From the NCBI GenBank assembly GCA_002411615.1, contig DHOF01000084.1:1451-20346 (forward strand): a DNA stretch of 18,896 nucleotides, in the 5' to 3' direction. The notes beneath the pieces are model-generated. The model saw only the letters and a list, made by a program, of their open reading frames with translations. It searched no databases and was not told where the DNA came from. Numbering within the stretch: position 1 is the first letter of the stretch; each line of letters starts with the position of its first letter. The stretch comes from Ruminococcaceae bacterium UBA5397. GTDB lineage: Bacteria; Bacillota; Clostridia; Oscillospirales; Acutalibacteraceae. Below, one piece after another: positions 1 to 7,169 of the stretch. The position numbers were made by a program, and so were the translations under genes.

Positions 1-32
1 GTAACGGCCCGGGAAAATAGGTAAGTGCCAAC
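1..32 (+). rRNA. 5S ribosomal RNA, 3' end only (partial)
   Basis: The first 32 bases end in GGGAAAATAGGTAAGTGCCA followed by AC, which resembles the 3' end of a clostridial 5S rRNA (a GAAAATAGGT loop-E region and a closing GTGCCAAC strand). It is followed nine bases later by tRNA-Asn, the usual order at the end of a 16S-23S-5S operon. The 5' part lies outside the window, so the closing helix cannot be checked. It is identified from the short motif and its context. Confidence 0.7.
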
Positions 33-40
33 ATTAATAT

Positions 41-116
41 TCCTCAATAGCTCAGCCGGTAGAGCATGCGACTGTTAATCGCAGGGTCGTTGGTTCGAGT
101 CCAACTTGGGGAGCCA
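41..116 (+). tRNA. tRNA-Asn (anticodon GTT)
   Basis: A complete cloverleaf can be drawn. The acceptor strands are TCCTCAA and TTGGGGA (one T-G wobble). The D arm is AGCTCAGCCGGTAGAGC, and the anticodon stem-loop is TGCGACTGTTAATCGCA with anticodon GTT. The T arm is GTTGGTTCGAGTCCAAC with the invariant TTCGA. The discriminator is G and the CCA end is encoded (114-116). The anticodon specifies asparagine. Its position right behind a 5S rRNA end suggests it is processed from the rRNA operon transcript. Confidence 0.97.
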
Positions 117-118
117 GA

Positions 119-150
119 ATCCATCGTCTTAAAGGACGATGGATTTTTTT
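119..150 (+). terminator. Intrinsic terminator of the rRNA/tRNA operon
   Basis: A perfect 10-bp stem (ATCCATCGTC at 119-128 with GACGATGGAT at 135-144) with a six-base loop is followed by a run of T to 150. It sits directly behind the tRNA CCA end and should end the stable RNA transcript before the helicase gene. Confidence 0.93.
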
Positions 151-206
151 ATCTTATGTAATGATGGCATTTTAAATTGATATAATATTTGAGAAACCCT
201 TTTGAA

Positions 207-235
207 TTGTAATTAAGGGCTTGTCATGTTATAAT
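207..235 (+). promoter_or_regulatory. Sigma-A-type promoter for the helicase operon
   Basis: A -35 box TTGTAA (207-212), a 17-base spacer and a -10 box TATAAT (230-235) extended by an upstream TG (227-228). The predicted start near 242 gives a leader of about 50 bases before the helicase ATG. This is a motif match only. Confidence 0.7.
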
Positions 236-294
236 AAAATAATCAATTATTTTACAAAAAACAATTTTTATAGATTGGGAAAGAGAATTTATTT

Positions 295-1878
295 ATGACT
301 TTTACAGATTTTTCAATTAATCCTGTTATTTTAAAAAACTTGGAGAAAATCGGATATGTAAATCCGTCTCCGATCCAGCAAAAAGCGATTCCGGAGGTAT
401 TAAAGCATCGGGATCTATTTGGCTGTGCACAAACTGGAACCGGAAAAACAGCAGCTTTTGCAGTTCCGATTCTGCATTTACTGGAGCAGGAAAAAGGCGG
501 AAGCATTCGATGCCTGATTTTAACTCCTACACGAGAATTGGCCATTCAAATTTTTCAGAACCTGCAGGAGTACGGCAAGGGGCTTTCTCTTAAAAGTGCT
601 GTGGTTTTTGGCGGTGTTGGACAAGCTCCACAAGTGGAAGCTCTAAAAAGAGGCGTGGATATTCTGGTGGCAACGCCTGGACGTCTGAATGATTTATTTC
701 ATCAAGGGTATATCGATCTTTCTCAGATAGAAATTTTTGTTTTAGACGAAGCTGACCGCATGCTGGATATGGGCTTCATCTATGATGTAAAAAGAGTAAT
801 CGCACAACTTCCAGAGCATCGGCAGAATCTGATGTTTTCTGCAACGCTTCCAAAGGAAATTTTGGGATTGGTCAATGAAATCTTGGTTGATCCCGTTAAA
901 ATTGAAGTGGCTCCTCCTGCAACGACTGTAGAACAAGTGAATCAGAGCGTTTATTATGTGGATAAGGAAAACAAGGAGAATCTGCTGCTTTATCTTTTGA
1001 AAAATCCGGAAATTAAGTCTGCACTGGTGTTTTCACGTACAAAGCATGGAGCGGATAAGATCGTAAAGTTTCTAACAAAAGCCAAAGTTTCGGCAGCGGC
1101 AATTCACGGAAATAAAAGTCAAAGTGCTCGCCAGCTGGCTCTGAGTCAGTTTAAAAACCATAGGGTACGAGTCTTGGTGGCAACTGATATTGCGGCTCGA
1201 GGGATTGATATCGATGAATTGACCCATGTTATTAATTATGATATTCCAGAAGTTCCAGAGACTTATGTTCATCGTATTGGAAGAACCGCGCGTGCAGGAC
1301 ACAGTGGTTCGGCAATTTCTTTTTGCGATATCGATGAGAAAGCAGATTTTCGACAGATCCTAAAGCTAATTCGTCAGCAGGTGCCGGAAATAGCAGACCA
1401 TCCATGGCCCATGCAGAATTTAACGCCGCTTACAAAAGCGGAGCTGCGCCAAAGACAGGAGTTGCACAGAAAAGCTGCACAGGAAGCCAGAAGATGCAGA
1501 GAACCGAAAAAATTTGAGAAAAAGCATTCTTCTGCAACAAGCGGAAAAACTAGAGTGGAAAAGTCCGAAAAAAGTTTGAAAGTGCAAAAAGGTTTTTCAA
1601 AACAGAAAAAGAGCTTCGAGAAAAATCCAAAACAGACTTTTTCTGAAAAAATGAATCAGAAAAAAGCACCGCAGAATCAAAATGGGCGGCAGAAAAATCA
1701 AGAAGAAATTCATTCGCTTGAAAAGGCGGAAACTCCCAGAAATGTCAGATTTAATAAAAATGGCCGGGCAGTCGTTAAGTCATCCGGAAAACATTCTTGT
1801 AGACCTGAGCTGGAAAAGTATTTGCCGAAGCCACTCAGATCCAGACCGAATGATCAGCCTCTGCGTCGCCATCAGTAA
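295..1878 (+). CDS. DEAD-box ATP-dependent RNA helicase (RhlE-like) with basic C-terminal tail
   Basis: A 527-residue cytoplasmic RNA helicase, expected to unwind short RNA duplexes during ribosome assembly or mRNA turnover. All core motifs are present: Q motif around residues 21-31 (YVNPSPIQQ), motif I AQTGTGKT (45-52), PTREL (79-83), TPGR, DEAD (151-154), SAT (182-184), and in the second RecA domain VFSRTKHGADK, ATDIAARGIDI and HRIGRTARAG. From about residue 385 the protein becomes a lysine- and glutamine-rich, low-complexity tail of roughly 140 residues, typical of RhlE/CshA-type helicases and likely an RNA-binding extension. The ATG at 295 is preceded by a GGGAAAGAG stretch and places the first motif correctly. 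It lies just behind an rRNA/tRNA operon with its own promoter and is 26 bases upstream of the hydrolase gene, with no terminator between. The subfamily (RhlE versus CshA) is not settled. Confidence 0.95.
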   Translation: MTFTDFSINPVILKNLEKIGYVNPSPIQQKAIPEVLKHRDLFGCAQTGTGKTAAFAVPILHLLEQEKGGSIRCLILTPTRELAIQIFQNLQEYGKGLSLKSAVVFGGVGQAPQVEALKRGVDILVATPGRLNDLFHQGYIDLSQIEIFVLDEADRMLDMGFIYDVKRVIAQLPEHRQNLMFSATLPKEILGLVNEILVDPVKIEVAPPATTVEQVNQSVYYVDKENKENLLLYLLKNPEIKSALVFSRTKHGADKIVKFLTKAKVSAAAIHGNKSQSARQLALSQFKNHRVRVLVATDIAARGIDIDELTHVINYDIPEVPETYVHRIGRTARAGHSGSAISFCDIDEKADFRQILKLIRQQVPEIADHPWPMQNLTPLTKAELRQRQELHRKAAQEARRCREPKKFEKKHSSATSGKTRVEKSEKSLKVQKGFSKQKKSFEKNPKQTFSEKMNQKKAPQNQNGRQKNQEEIHSLEKAETPRNVRFNKNGRAVVKSSGKHSCRPELEKYLPKPLRSRPNDQPLRRHQ

Positions 1879-1904
1879 AATCTCGGAAAGAGAGGAACTT
1901 CTCC

Positions 1905-2876
1905 ATGGCGATTCCAAAACTGATGCGTGCGGCAATTCGTGCGCTGTCAAAGCCTGATTATCATATAAAAAAGACTTACCGGATTGTTCGGAATCTTGAA
2001 AAGGTAAAAGGAATTCAGTTGGTTGATCCCGTTTATAAACCATGGAATTATTATTTTGCGGATGGAAAAAGAGAGGTCCCGGCGCGTGTTTTTGAGTCGG
2101 AAAAAGATCGTCTTACCCCAAACACTTTGCTCTTTTTTCATGGGGGCGGCTGGATAACCGGAGATATCGAAAGCTATCAGGAAACTTGTATTGAACTTTC
2201 TAGAATGACCGGATTTCGAGTGATCAGTGTTGATTATCGATTGGCACCGGAATATCGGTTTCCGGCGGGATTGGATGATTGCTATCTAGCGGCGAAAGAG
2301 GTTTTTCACCGGGCAAGTTTTTTTCATGCACAGCAGGATTCAGTCGTATTAATGGGGGATTCAGCGGGAGGAAATCTGGCGGCTGCAGTTTCCCTAAAGG
2401 GAAGAGATTTAGGAGAATTTCAGTTTCAAAAACAAATTTTACTTTATCCAAGCCTTTATAATGATCACCACCCAGAAACTTCTCCTTTTGATTCTGTTAG
2501 GGAGAATGGAACCGGAAATCTTTTAACTGCAAAACAAGTGAATGATTATTTGGAACTTTATAAGAGCAGAGATGAAGATTTAAAGGACCCTTATTTTGCA
2601 CCGCTTTTGGAATCGGATTTTTCCAATCAGCCGGATACCCTGATTCTTTCGGCGGAACTGGATCCGCTTCGGGATGAAGGAGAAGCTTATGGCGCAGAAC
2701 TTTTAAAAGCCGGAAATCGTGCAGAAATTCATCGGATTCCGGAAGGACTGCATGGCTTTTTTTCAAGCGCAGGATATTTTCAGCAGAAAAAATTATCCTA
2801 TGAGTATATTAACCGCTTTTTGAATGAAGGAATCAGCCATGAAGATAAAACAGACACAATGGGTAAAATTAGATAA
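1905..2876 (+). CDS. Alpha/beta hydrolase, HSL-type esterase/lipase family
   Basis: A 323-residue esterase of the hormone-sensitive-lipase (Aes/Est, HGGG) family that should hydrolyse short or medium carboxylic esters in the cytoplasm. The oxyanion-hole motif HGGGW starts at residue 79. The nucleophile is Ser153 in GDSAGG, and the other triad members are probably Asp253 (AELDPLRDE) and His283 (GLHGF). There is no signal peptide or membrane segment. The ATG at 1905 follows GAGAGGA by about nine bases; an in-frame ATG at 1923 is weaker. The last 38 bases overlap the start of the acyltransferase gene, so the two are probably translationally coupled. The natural substrate cannot be told; the pairing suggests an ester made or used by the neighbouring acyltransferase (inference). 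Confidence 0.9.
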   Translation: MAIPKLMRAAIRALSKPDYHIKKTYRIVRNLEKVKGIQLVDPVYKPWNYYFADGKREVPARVFESEKDRLTPNTLLFFHGGGWITGDIESYQETCIELSRMTGFRVISVDYRLAPEYRFPAGLDDCYLAAKEVFHRASFFHAQQDSVVLMGDSAGGNLAAAVSLKGRDLGEFQFQKQILLYPSLYNDHHPETSPFDSVRENGTGNLLTAKQVNDYLELYKSRDEDLKDPYFAPLLESDFSNQPDTLILSAELDPLRDEGEAYGAELLKAGNRAEIHRIPEGLHGFFSSAGYFQQKKLSYEYINRFLNEGISHEDKTDTMGKIR

Positions 2877-4107
2877 GGCTGCAAGAATTTTTCCATGTAT
2901 CAGCAGTAAACGCGACCCGAATGTTTTTCGCTTTGCCTGTGAATTGACGGATCCGGTAGAGCCGGATTTTCTGCAAAGAGCAGTTGATCAGACGCTGGAG
3001 GGATTCCCGCTGTGGGGTTCGGTACTCAAAAGAGGACTTTTTTGGTATTTCCTTGAGAGCAGCTCTTTAAAGCCGAAAGTTCAGCTGGAAACCAAAGTTC
3101 CTTGTGCACCGATTTATGATCGGGATGTGCGAAAGCTTTTATTTGAAGTTACCTATTATCACAACCGAATTAATCTCGAAGTATACCATGTGCTGACAGA
3201 TGGAACAGGTGCTCTTCAATTTTTCCGCAGTTTGGTGACCTGTTATCTTTATCTGAAATATAAGGATATTGAAGAGATCCCGAATTTGGGATATGACGCC
3301 AGTCAGTTTGAGCAGGCGGCGGACAGTTTCCAGAAATATTATGGAAAGCAGTGCCGCCAAAAGCCGCCAAAAGCGCCGAAAGCGTATCAGCTCCGCGGAG
3401 GAAAAAATCCGGATAATCGCTTTTCCATTATTGAAGGAACCGTACCGCTTGATCAGATGCTTGTTTGTTGTAAAGAGAAAAAAGTAAGTTTGACAGTCAT
3501 GCTTGCATCGATTTTGATGAATGCGATTGAAATGGAAATGTCCCATAAAGATAAGAAAAGACCGGTGGTGCTATCTGTTCCAATCAATTTGAGGCATTAT
3601 TTTCCATCGGAAAGTGCACGGAATTTTTTCAGCTTGATGAATGTCCGATATGACTTTTCTTCCGAAAATGGCAATATGGAAGCGATTTTAGGCTCTTTAA
3701 AAGAACAGTTTCAAAAGGGTCTTTCAGAAGATGAAATGATCTATCGAGTAAACCAATTCATGACGATTCTGCAAAATCCCATTACCAGGATAACGATTTT
3801 GCCAATAAAAGATTTTTTTATGAGACTTGGATATCAAGTTGCCAGTAGGACCGAAACCGCCGACATTTCCAATTTGGGTTCGATTGATTTACCGGAAAAA
3901 GCAGCTTCCCATGTGAAGATGTTTGATGTTTTTGCAAGCAAAGATGGACTGCAGCTTTGTCTGTGTTCTTTTAAGAACGTTCTGACAATGACCTTTACTT
4001 CGTCACTGCGCAATACGAATATTCAAAAAAATTTCTTTCGAACTTTGGCTGGCATGGGGCTTCCTGTAACGATTGCAGCTGTCCCGTTTTCGCAGGAGGA
4101 ATTATGA
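2839..4107 (+). CDS. Condensation-domain/alcohol-acetyltransferase-like acyltransferase (HxxxDG)
   Basis: A 422-residue protein of the CoA-dependent acyltransferase superfamily (NRPS condensation domains, PapA-type and alcohol acetyltransferases). The catalytic motif is His117-Val-Leu-Thr-Asp121-Gly122, in the second strand after a hydrophobic stretch as in the family. A second-half SNLGSIDLP motif also matches the family, and the length is right for a complete two-lobed enzyme. I chose the ATG at 2839 over the in-frame ATG at 2824 because GAAGGAA (2826-2832) sits at the correct distance before it and contains the earlier ATG. No carrier protein or adenylation domain is nearby, so a stand-alone acyltransferase on a small alcohol, sugar or lipid is likelier than an NRPS piece. 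The downstream membrane protein overlaps by four bases. Acyl donor and acceptor are unknown. Confidence 0.8.
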   Translation: MKIKQTQWVKLDKAARIFPCISSKRDPNVFRFACELTDPVEPDFLQRAVDQTLEGFPLWGSVLKRGLFWYFLESSSLKPKVQLETKVPCAPIYDRDVRKLLFEVTYYHNRINLEVYHVLTDGTGALQFFRSLVTCYLYLKYKDIEEIPNLGYDASQFEQAADSFQKYYGKQCRQKPPKAPKAYQLRGGKNPDNRFSIIEGTVPLDQMLVCCKEKKVSLTVMLASILMNAIEMEMSHKDKKRPVVLSVPINLRHYFPSESARNFFSLMNVRYDFSSENGNMEAILGSLKEQFQKGLSEDEMIYRVNQFMTILQNPITRITILPIKDFFMRLGYQVASRTETADISNLGSIDLPEKAASHVKMFDVFASKDGLQLCLCSFKNVLTMTFTSSLRNTNIQKNFFRTLAGMGLPVTIAAVPFSQEEL

Positions 4108-4763
4108 AATACTGTGAACGATGCAATCTAAAAGTGCGTGGAAATCGTTACCGATGTCCTTTATGTCAAGGCCTTCTCAAAGGGGAAGACAGCGAAAATC
4201 CATTTCCATTTGTGCTTGGAACTTATCAGAAGAACAGCTTGTTTTTCCGAATCTTGCTTCTGTGTACCATTACGGTAGGAATCGTTAGTGTAGCCGTTAA
4301 TTTTCTGCTGCCGAAATCCGGGAAATGGTCGCTTTTTGTGATTGCTGGGATCGGCTGTTTTTGGCTAAATTTGGTTTTGGTCATGTATAAAAGAAGGAAC
4401 ATTTTTAAGATCTTTGTCTGGGAACTCTTTTTAATTTCCGCTCTGTGTGTGCTATGGGATTTTGCAACCGGATGGAACCGTTGGAGCCTTGATTATGCCG
4501 TACCAATTCTCTGTATGGCGGTGATGGCAACTTTAACGGTAACAGCACGTGTTTTCGGCGCTGCGCCCGGAAGCTTTTTGATTTATCTTTGCCTGGTGTT
4601 ACTTTTAAATATTGCAATGTTTGTTTCCCTTTTGATGGGACTTGTAATGGTGGCGCTTCCGACAGTGCTAAGCGCTTGTATGAATTTGGTTTTATTGACG
4701 GCACTTTTGATTTTTCATGGTCGGGAGATGTTGGCTGAACTTCATAGAAGACTGCATATGTGA
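4104..4763 (+). CDS. Zinc-ribbon multi-pass membrane protein (DUF6320-like)
   Basis: A 219-residue protein that begins with a four-cysteine zinc ribbon (Cys4-x2-Cys7 and Cys18-x2-Cys21) and continues into about six hydrophobic segments between residues 48 and 205, ending in a short basic tail. The layout matches what I remember as DUF6320-type proteins, found in Firmicutes beside alpha/beta hydrolases; that family name is from memory. The ATG overlaps the stop of the acyltransferase (ATGA at 4104-4107) and has a strong AGGAGG site seven bases ahead, so it is co-translated with it. Function is unknown. The ribbon could bind a partner protein and hold the acyltransferase or its substrate at the membrane (inference). 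Confidence 0.75.
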   Translation: MKYCERCNLKVRGNRYRCPLCQGLLKGEDSENPFPFVLGTYQKNSLFFRILLLCTITVGIVSVAVNFLLPKSGKWSLFVIAGIGCFWLNLVLVMYKRRNIFKIFVWELFLISALCVLWDFATGWNRWSLDYAVPILCMAVMATLTVTARVFGAAPGSFLIYLCLVLLLNIAMFVSLLMGLVMVALPTVLSACMNLVLLTALLIFHGREMLAELHRRLHM

Positions 4764-4781
4764 GAAAAGGGCTGAGAGTGT

Positions 4782-5546
4782 GTGGAACAGATTGATTATA
4801 ATTTTTTGATCTTGGTTGGCAGCAATTTGGGGCGCCAGCTTCTGCAAAATGGAGCAGAGATTTATCGGGTAGAAGAATCCATGACCCGATTTTTTAAGGC
4901 ATATCATGTTTCACAGTGCGATTTATTTGTCTTGACGAGCTGCATTAATGTAACTTTGCAGAATTCAGACGGGCAGGCGGTTACACGGATTTTGAGAATT
5001 AATGATTATACGACCGATATGGATAAAGTTGAGAAACTGAATGATTTATGTCGCAAGACCTGTGAAACCGTGCCGCCTTTAGAGATGGTGCAGGAAGAAC
5101 TTAAAAAGATTGAAGAGACACCGGCGTTTCCTTATAAAATTCAGATGCTGGGTTTTATTGGACTTGCTTCTGCCAGTACACTCTTTTTTGGAGGCAATTT
5201 TGTAGATGCCATAATTAGCGGGATTGCGGGAATTTGCATGCAGTGGGTGCTTTTTGTTTTTGAAAAATATCGTGCAAATTCATTTTTTGCCAATTTGATT
5301 GCCAGTGCGGTAAGTGCCTTGGTAGCGGTTTTGGCTCTGCAGATTTTCCCGCAGCTTCATTTGGATAAAATTATTATGGGAGCCATTATGAATCTGGTTC
5401 CAGGAATTGCGATTACCAGTTTTATGCGGGATTTGCTGTCGCGGGATTATCTTTCAGGAACGCTTCGCTTGGTAGAAAGTTTGTTGGTCGCGACAGCCAT
5501 TGCATTAGGAACCGGTGCTGTACTTGCTTTTTTCAGATTTCTATAA
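4782..5546 (+). CDS. ThrE/YjjP-family threonine/serine exporter, large subunit
   Basis: A 254-residue member of the ThrE N-terminal family (once DUF1212), the larger half of a two-gene exporter. Members move threonine/serine (ThrE of Corynebacterium) or affect succinate export (YjjPB of E. coli); the substrate here is not known. A soluble N-terminal region of about 115 residues carries the conserved GAEIYRVEE motif (near residue 25). Four to five membrane segments follow, with the NLVPGIAITSFMRDLLSRDY signature near residue 203. The start is GTG at 4782, with AAAGGG at 4766-4771, only 18 bases after the preceding stop. The next gene encodes the small partner. Confidence 0.88.
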   Translation: MEQIDYNFLILVGSNLGRQLLQNGAEIYRVEESMTRFFKAYHVSQCDLFVLTSCINVTLQNSDGQAVTRILRINDYTTDMDKVEKLNDLCRKTCETVPPLEMVQEELKKIEETPAFPYKIQMLGFIGLASASTLFFGGNFVDAIISGIAGICMQWVLFVFEKYRANSFFANLIASAVSALVAVLALQIFPQLHLDKIIMGAIMNLVPGIAITSFMRDLLSRDYLSGTLRLVESLLVATAIALGTGAVLAFFRFL

Positions 5547-5555
5547 GGAGGCAAC

Positions 5556-6023
5556 ATGATGGATTACCTGCCCTGCTTTTATAGCTTTATTATGTGCTTT
5601 GCTTATTGTTATCGGGTCCATTTAAAAGGGAAAAATATGCTTTTTGCAGCGCTTGGCGGAACACTTGGATGGTTCGTCTTTTTGCTTTTCCAGCCGCTTC
5701 ACAATGATCTTCTACAGTATTTCTTTGGGACAGTTGCGTTTTCTGCATATGCTGAACTGATGGCGCGCATAAATAAATGTCCGGTTACCGGCTTTTTGAT
5801 TATTTCTATGTTGCCAATGGTGCCGGGAAGCGGGATCTATCAAACAATGGAATATGCAATTTCAGGGAACACGGACTTATTCTTAGAAACGGGAATGCAC
5901 ACTTTAGGGATTGCAGGTTCGCTTGCAATCGGGGTGCTTTTAGTTTCTTCCACGATGCGTCTTTTTGTCAATATCCGTACGCAGCACCTTTCTAAAAAAC
6001 AGATGGGAACAGGAGAAGAATGA
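5556..6023 (+). CDS. ThrE_2/YjjB-family exporter, small subunit
   Basis: A 155-residue membrane protein of the ThrE_2 family (once DUF3815), with four to five hydrophobic segments and the conserved PMVPGSGIYQTMEY motif near residue 89. It is the small partner of the preceding gene; in ThrE proper the two domains are fused. AAGGAGG (5545-5551) lies four bases from the ATG at 5556 and seven from a second in-frame ATG at 5559, so translation may begin at 5559 and lose one residue. The stop overlaps the mutY start (ATGA, 6020-6023). Confidence 0.87.
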   Translation: MMDYLPCFYSFIMCFAYCYRVHLKGKNMLFAALGGTLGWFVFLLFQPLHNDLLQYFFGTVAFSAYAELMARINKCPVTGFLIISMLPMVPGSGIYQTMEYAISGNTDLFLETGMHTLGIAGSLAIGVLLVSSTMRLFVNIRTQHLSKKQMGTGEE

Positions 6024-7114
6024 ATCGTTCAAAAGAAAAACGATCCGAAATGGATTGGGAAGAACGAAAATCAAAAAATGCAGTGATAGAATCTTTGCCG
6101 CAGATTTTATTGCCGTGGTTTGGAGAAAATGCCAGAGACCTTCCGTGGCGTCATGAAGTTACCCCCTATCGGGTTTGGGTCAGTGAAATTATGCTTCAAC
6201 AGACTCGCGTTGAGGCAGTGAAAAGTTATTTTATCCGTTTTATGAAAGAACTTCCCACGGTTTATGATCTTGCTAAAGTACAGGAAGATCAGTTGTTAAA
6301 ACTCTGGGAAGGACTGGGATATTACAGCCGTGTCCGTAATCTTCAAAAAGCCGCGGTCAGAATTGTGGAAGATTATAACGGAGAATTGCCGCAGAAATAT
6401 GAGAGCCTTTTAAGTCTGCCGGGAATTGGCTCTTATACGGCGGGAGCAATCGCTTCGATTGCGTTTTGCCAACCGGTACCGGCTGTAGATGGCAATGTTC
6501 TGCGTGTGCTTTCCCGTATTTGTGCGGATGAGCGGGATATTGCAGATTTAGCGGTAAAAAGAGATTGGGAAAGCACATTGGGGAAATTTATGCCGGGAGA
6601 AAAAAGCGGCATTTATAATCAGGCGCTGATGGAACTTGGAGCAATTATTTGCGTTCCTAATGGATTACCGAAATGTGAGATTTGTCCGGCAAAAAAAATC
6701 TGTGGGGCACTTAAAGCAGGAAAAACAGGATTGCTGCCCGTTAAGTCACCAAAAAAGCCGCGAAAAATCGAAGAAAAAACGGTCTTTTTGTTAGAGCGGG
6801 ACGATAAAATTGGACTTTTACGCCGCCCATCAAAAGGCCTTTTGGCGGGATTATGGGAACTGCCTAATGTTCCGGGGACTCTTACGCAGGAGGAAGCAAT
6901 CGAGGCTGCTCGTGCATGGGGAGTTGAGCCTTTGCGAATTTCTCTGATCGGTTGTGCAAAGCATATTTTCACCCATGTGGAATGGCATATGACTGCCTAC
7001 CGTATTGTTGTGGAACAGACTTGCGGAATGGTGGTGTGGGCTTCGCCGAATGAGCGCAGCCGAAAATTTGCATTGCCGAGTGCTTTTCAAATATTTTTAA
7101 AAGAAAAAGAATAA
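6020..7114 (+). CDS. mutY: A/G-specific adenine DNA glycosylase MutY
   Basis: A 364-residue base-excision repair enzyme that removes adenine mispaired with 8-oxoguanine. The catalytic Glu56 is in WVSEIMLQQTRV, the helix-hairpin-helix is LPGIGSYTAGA (133-143), and the catalytic Asp157 is in VDGNVLR. The [4Fe-4S] cysteines are 211, 219, 222 and 228. The C-terminal NUDIX-like domain (about 240-360) contains HIFTHVEWHMTAY, the usual region for 8-oxoG recognition. Spacing between the first two cluster cysteines is seven residues rather than the six of E. coli; I believe this is common in clostridial MutY. The start overlaps the exporter stop and has AGGAGA ahead of it. It is the last gene of the tightly packed block; no terminator is seen in the 55 bases after it. 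Confidence 0.96.
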   Translation: MNRSKEKRSEMDWEERKSKNAVIESLPQILLPWFGENARDLPWRHEVTPYRVWVSEIMLQQTRVEAVKSYFIRFMKELPTVYDLAKVQEDQLLKLWEGLGYYSRVRNLQKAAVRIVEDYNGELPQKYESLLSLPGIGSYTAGAIASIAFCQPVPAVDGNVLRVLSRICADERDIADLAVKRDWESTLGKFMPGEKSGIYNQALMELGAIICVPNGLPKCEICPAKKICGALKAGKTGLLPVKSPKKPRKIEEKTVFLLERDDKIGLLRRPSKGLLAGLWELPNVPGTLTQEEAIEAARAWGVEPLRISLIGCAKHIFTHVEWHMTAYRIVVEQTCGMVVWASPNERSRKFALPSAFQIFLKEKE

Positions 7115-7144
7115 AAAACAGAAAATTACGATTTAAGATAAGAA

Positions 7145-7158
7145 TTTGTTATAACAAA
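7145..7158. repeat. 14-bp perfect palindrome before the NYN gene
   Basis: TTTGTTATAACAAA is its own reverse complement and ends just where the AAAGGAAA ribosome binding site begins (7158-7165). The inner TGTTATAAC could pass for an extended -10 box, but a transcript from it would start inside the ribosome binding site. A protein-binding site is equally possible. The region is AT-rich, so chance is not excluded. Confidence 0.35.
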
Positions 7159-7169
7159 GAAAGGAAATT

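Noticed and set aside
2839..4107. A fragment of a nonribosomal peptide synthetase
   Set aside because: The protein has full stand-alone acyltransferase length, and no adenylation, carrier or thioesterase domain is nearby.
7145..7158. Extended -10 promoter for the NYN gene
   Set aside because: The transcript would begin within the ribosome binding site, leaving almost no leader, and the -35 match (TTACGA) is weak.
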